A stretch of DNA of 64,000 nt from Xiphophorus maculatus (Eukaryota; Chordata; Actinopteri; Cyprinodontiformes; Poeciliidae), in NCBI RefSeq assembly GCF_002775205.1, contig NC_036454.1, positions 6,453,882 through 6,517,881 of the forward strand, written 5' to 3'. Under the pieces are notes generated by a model. It worked only from the letters and a program-made list of their open reading frames with translations. It was not told where the DNA came from and ran no database searches. Below are positions 62,780-64,000 of the stretch, piece after piece. The stretch's first letter is position 1. Every line of letters begins with the position of its first letter. The translations under genes were made by a program, and so were the position numbers.

Positions 62780-63445
62780 CTGAACTGGGACCTCCCAGCC
62801 GGCTGGTGCATAAGGGGCAAAAGACGAGAAAGTACTGGGAGGGTCTGGACAGCGTCCACACTGCAAAAAATATCACTTCACCACTTCAGTACCAATCGTT
62901 AAAATATTTTATTTGATGCTAAATAGTAGACAGTCTGAACCAAGTCGAATTCTTAATCCTTTTAAATGAATGAAATTAATTACACAACTTTAAAGGAGGA
63001 TTTCAAGACTTTGTCAATGTATATTTTCTTACAGTGGAGACGCAACAGCTGACAGGGGACCAGCCTACTTTTTACCAAACTGAGTTGCATACAGTACACA
63101 TGGTGGAGCCCCCTCCGCTTGATGACTCACTGATCTTTAATAGAAATGATCGCAGAGCTTCAGGTCCATTGCTCTGATGTCACAACATTGATACAACAAA
63201 CAGACTGAGTCAACTTCGAGAAGACGGGAAGTGTTGACTCTGTTCTTAAAGCAGAAAGCAAGACTGCGATGGCACTTCATCAGCAGCAGGACTCTATATG
63301 GTTACAAGGCGTTGGAAATGTAATTATAACCCTTGAACATTTTCTCTGGAGTTTGTGTTTTTTATGAGACAAAGTGTGAAAAATTTCAACGGTAATAAAG
63401 ACATTTGGAAGCCACTGTATATTATGTTGAGGTTCCAGTTGACAC
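62780..63445. other. hspb8 upstream region
   Basis: The promoter-proximal sequence to about 62870 is GC-richer. A TTCGAGAA core at 63215-63222 is noted separately. No coding exon was seen. An AATAAA on the plus strand at 63394-63399 has no gene attached. Confidence 0.5.
63215..63222. promoter_or_regulatory. possible heat-shock element core
   Basis: TTCGAGAA fits TTCnnGAA and lies about 435 bp upstream of the hspb8 TATA box. Neighbouring units are imperfect, though a further GGGAA follows. Weak evidence alone. Confidence 0.3.
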
Positions 63446-64000
63446 TTTATTACAATATGGACTTTACATTGACACACATGCAGTACAAAAAAATATATGA
63501 TTTGCATGTTTGTAGATATTGAAAATAATAATAAAAATGCATCATTTCACAATGAATCACTATTGCTATAAGAGCTTGCTTATGTTTTTTTTAATACCCC
63601 AAATCATATTCAAGTACATTTAAATTGCCATTTGTTGATGCATTGTATTCTGAATGTTTACAATAGGCCTCCAATTGTGTGCTGTAAATAAATAAAAAAA
63701 AACACATTTTGTATTATTTACACAGTGCCTATTTACAACAAGGTAATTTCATATTCAGACTCCTGTTTGCACAAGAACTCGGAGAGAGGGCATCGCTGTC
63801 TGTCCAAGTTTATTAACACAACTGTGCAAATCTTCCCCCCAGCATACAGGTTCACATCTGCCACCATCAGCTTGTGGTATATGGATTATATTTTTGGCGC
63901 CAACTTCTTTTCTCTTCCAGCAGCACATTTCCCTCATTTGTCCAATTTAGCTGACATTTAGGGAAATAAGCTGAGAGAGAGTTGAGTGCATAGAGAGCAG
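63446..64000 (-). other. possible 3' UTR end of the next upstream gene
   Basis: Minus-strand AATAAAGTGTCAACTGG (AATAAA at 63446-63451) is a plausible polyadenylation context. The sequence entering from the window edge is non-coding, moderately AT-rich and UTR-like. In mammals SRRM4 lies directly upstream of HSPB8 on the same strand, so this may be the tail of srrm4. No coding exon is present to prove it. Confidence 0.3.

Overview
This is a vertebrate, almost certainly teleost, nuclear genome window. The signs are split genes with GT-AG introns, two animal small heat-shock protein (sHSP) genes, tRNA-derived SINEs and LINE tails of types common in ray-finned fish, decayed mariner and MITE-like DNA transposons, GGAT/GT microsatellites, and AT-rich gene-poor spacing. 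A percomorph is likely; I cannot name the species.

Layout. Positions 1-46,500 form a gene desert: I found no exon I would defend. It holds two SINEs (285-440 and 3734-4017, the second with a 13-bp target duplication), several MITE-like DNA elements (935-1227, 6679-7116, 14698-15262, 24027-24331), a rearranged mariner element (26624-28039), two LINE 3'-tail fragments, a TTCAGTTCA-type repeat tract, and many short near-perfect palindromes. From 46,518 a four-exon plus-strand gene encodes an HSPB1-like sHSP with a long acidic C-terminal tail (exons 46665-46965, 47334-47397, 47593-47713, 48940-49368; 304 aa). Tail-to-tail with it, hspb8/HSP22 lies on the minus strand (exons 62122-62548, 58016-58079, 51714-51888; 221 aa), with introns of about 4.0 and 6.1 kb. 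The last 600 bases look like the 3' UTR of a further minus-strand gene; SRRM4 sits upstream of HSPB8 in mammals and is the natural candidate.

How the genes relate. Both are alpha-crystallin-domain chaperones. They share the same first two intron positions and phases, including an identical 64-nt exon 2, so they are ancient duplicates of one gene structure. HSPB8 works with BAG3 in chaperone-assisted autophagy, and HSPB1-type proteins are oligomeric ATP-independent holdases; a functional link between the two here is an inference from family knowledge. The most distinctive feature is the extra fourth exon of the HSPB1-like gene: 142 residues, about a quarter Glu/Asp and with no aromatic residue, placed after the IPI motif where most vertebrate sHSPs end.
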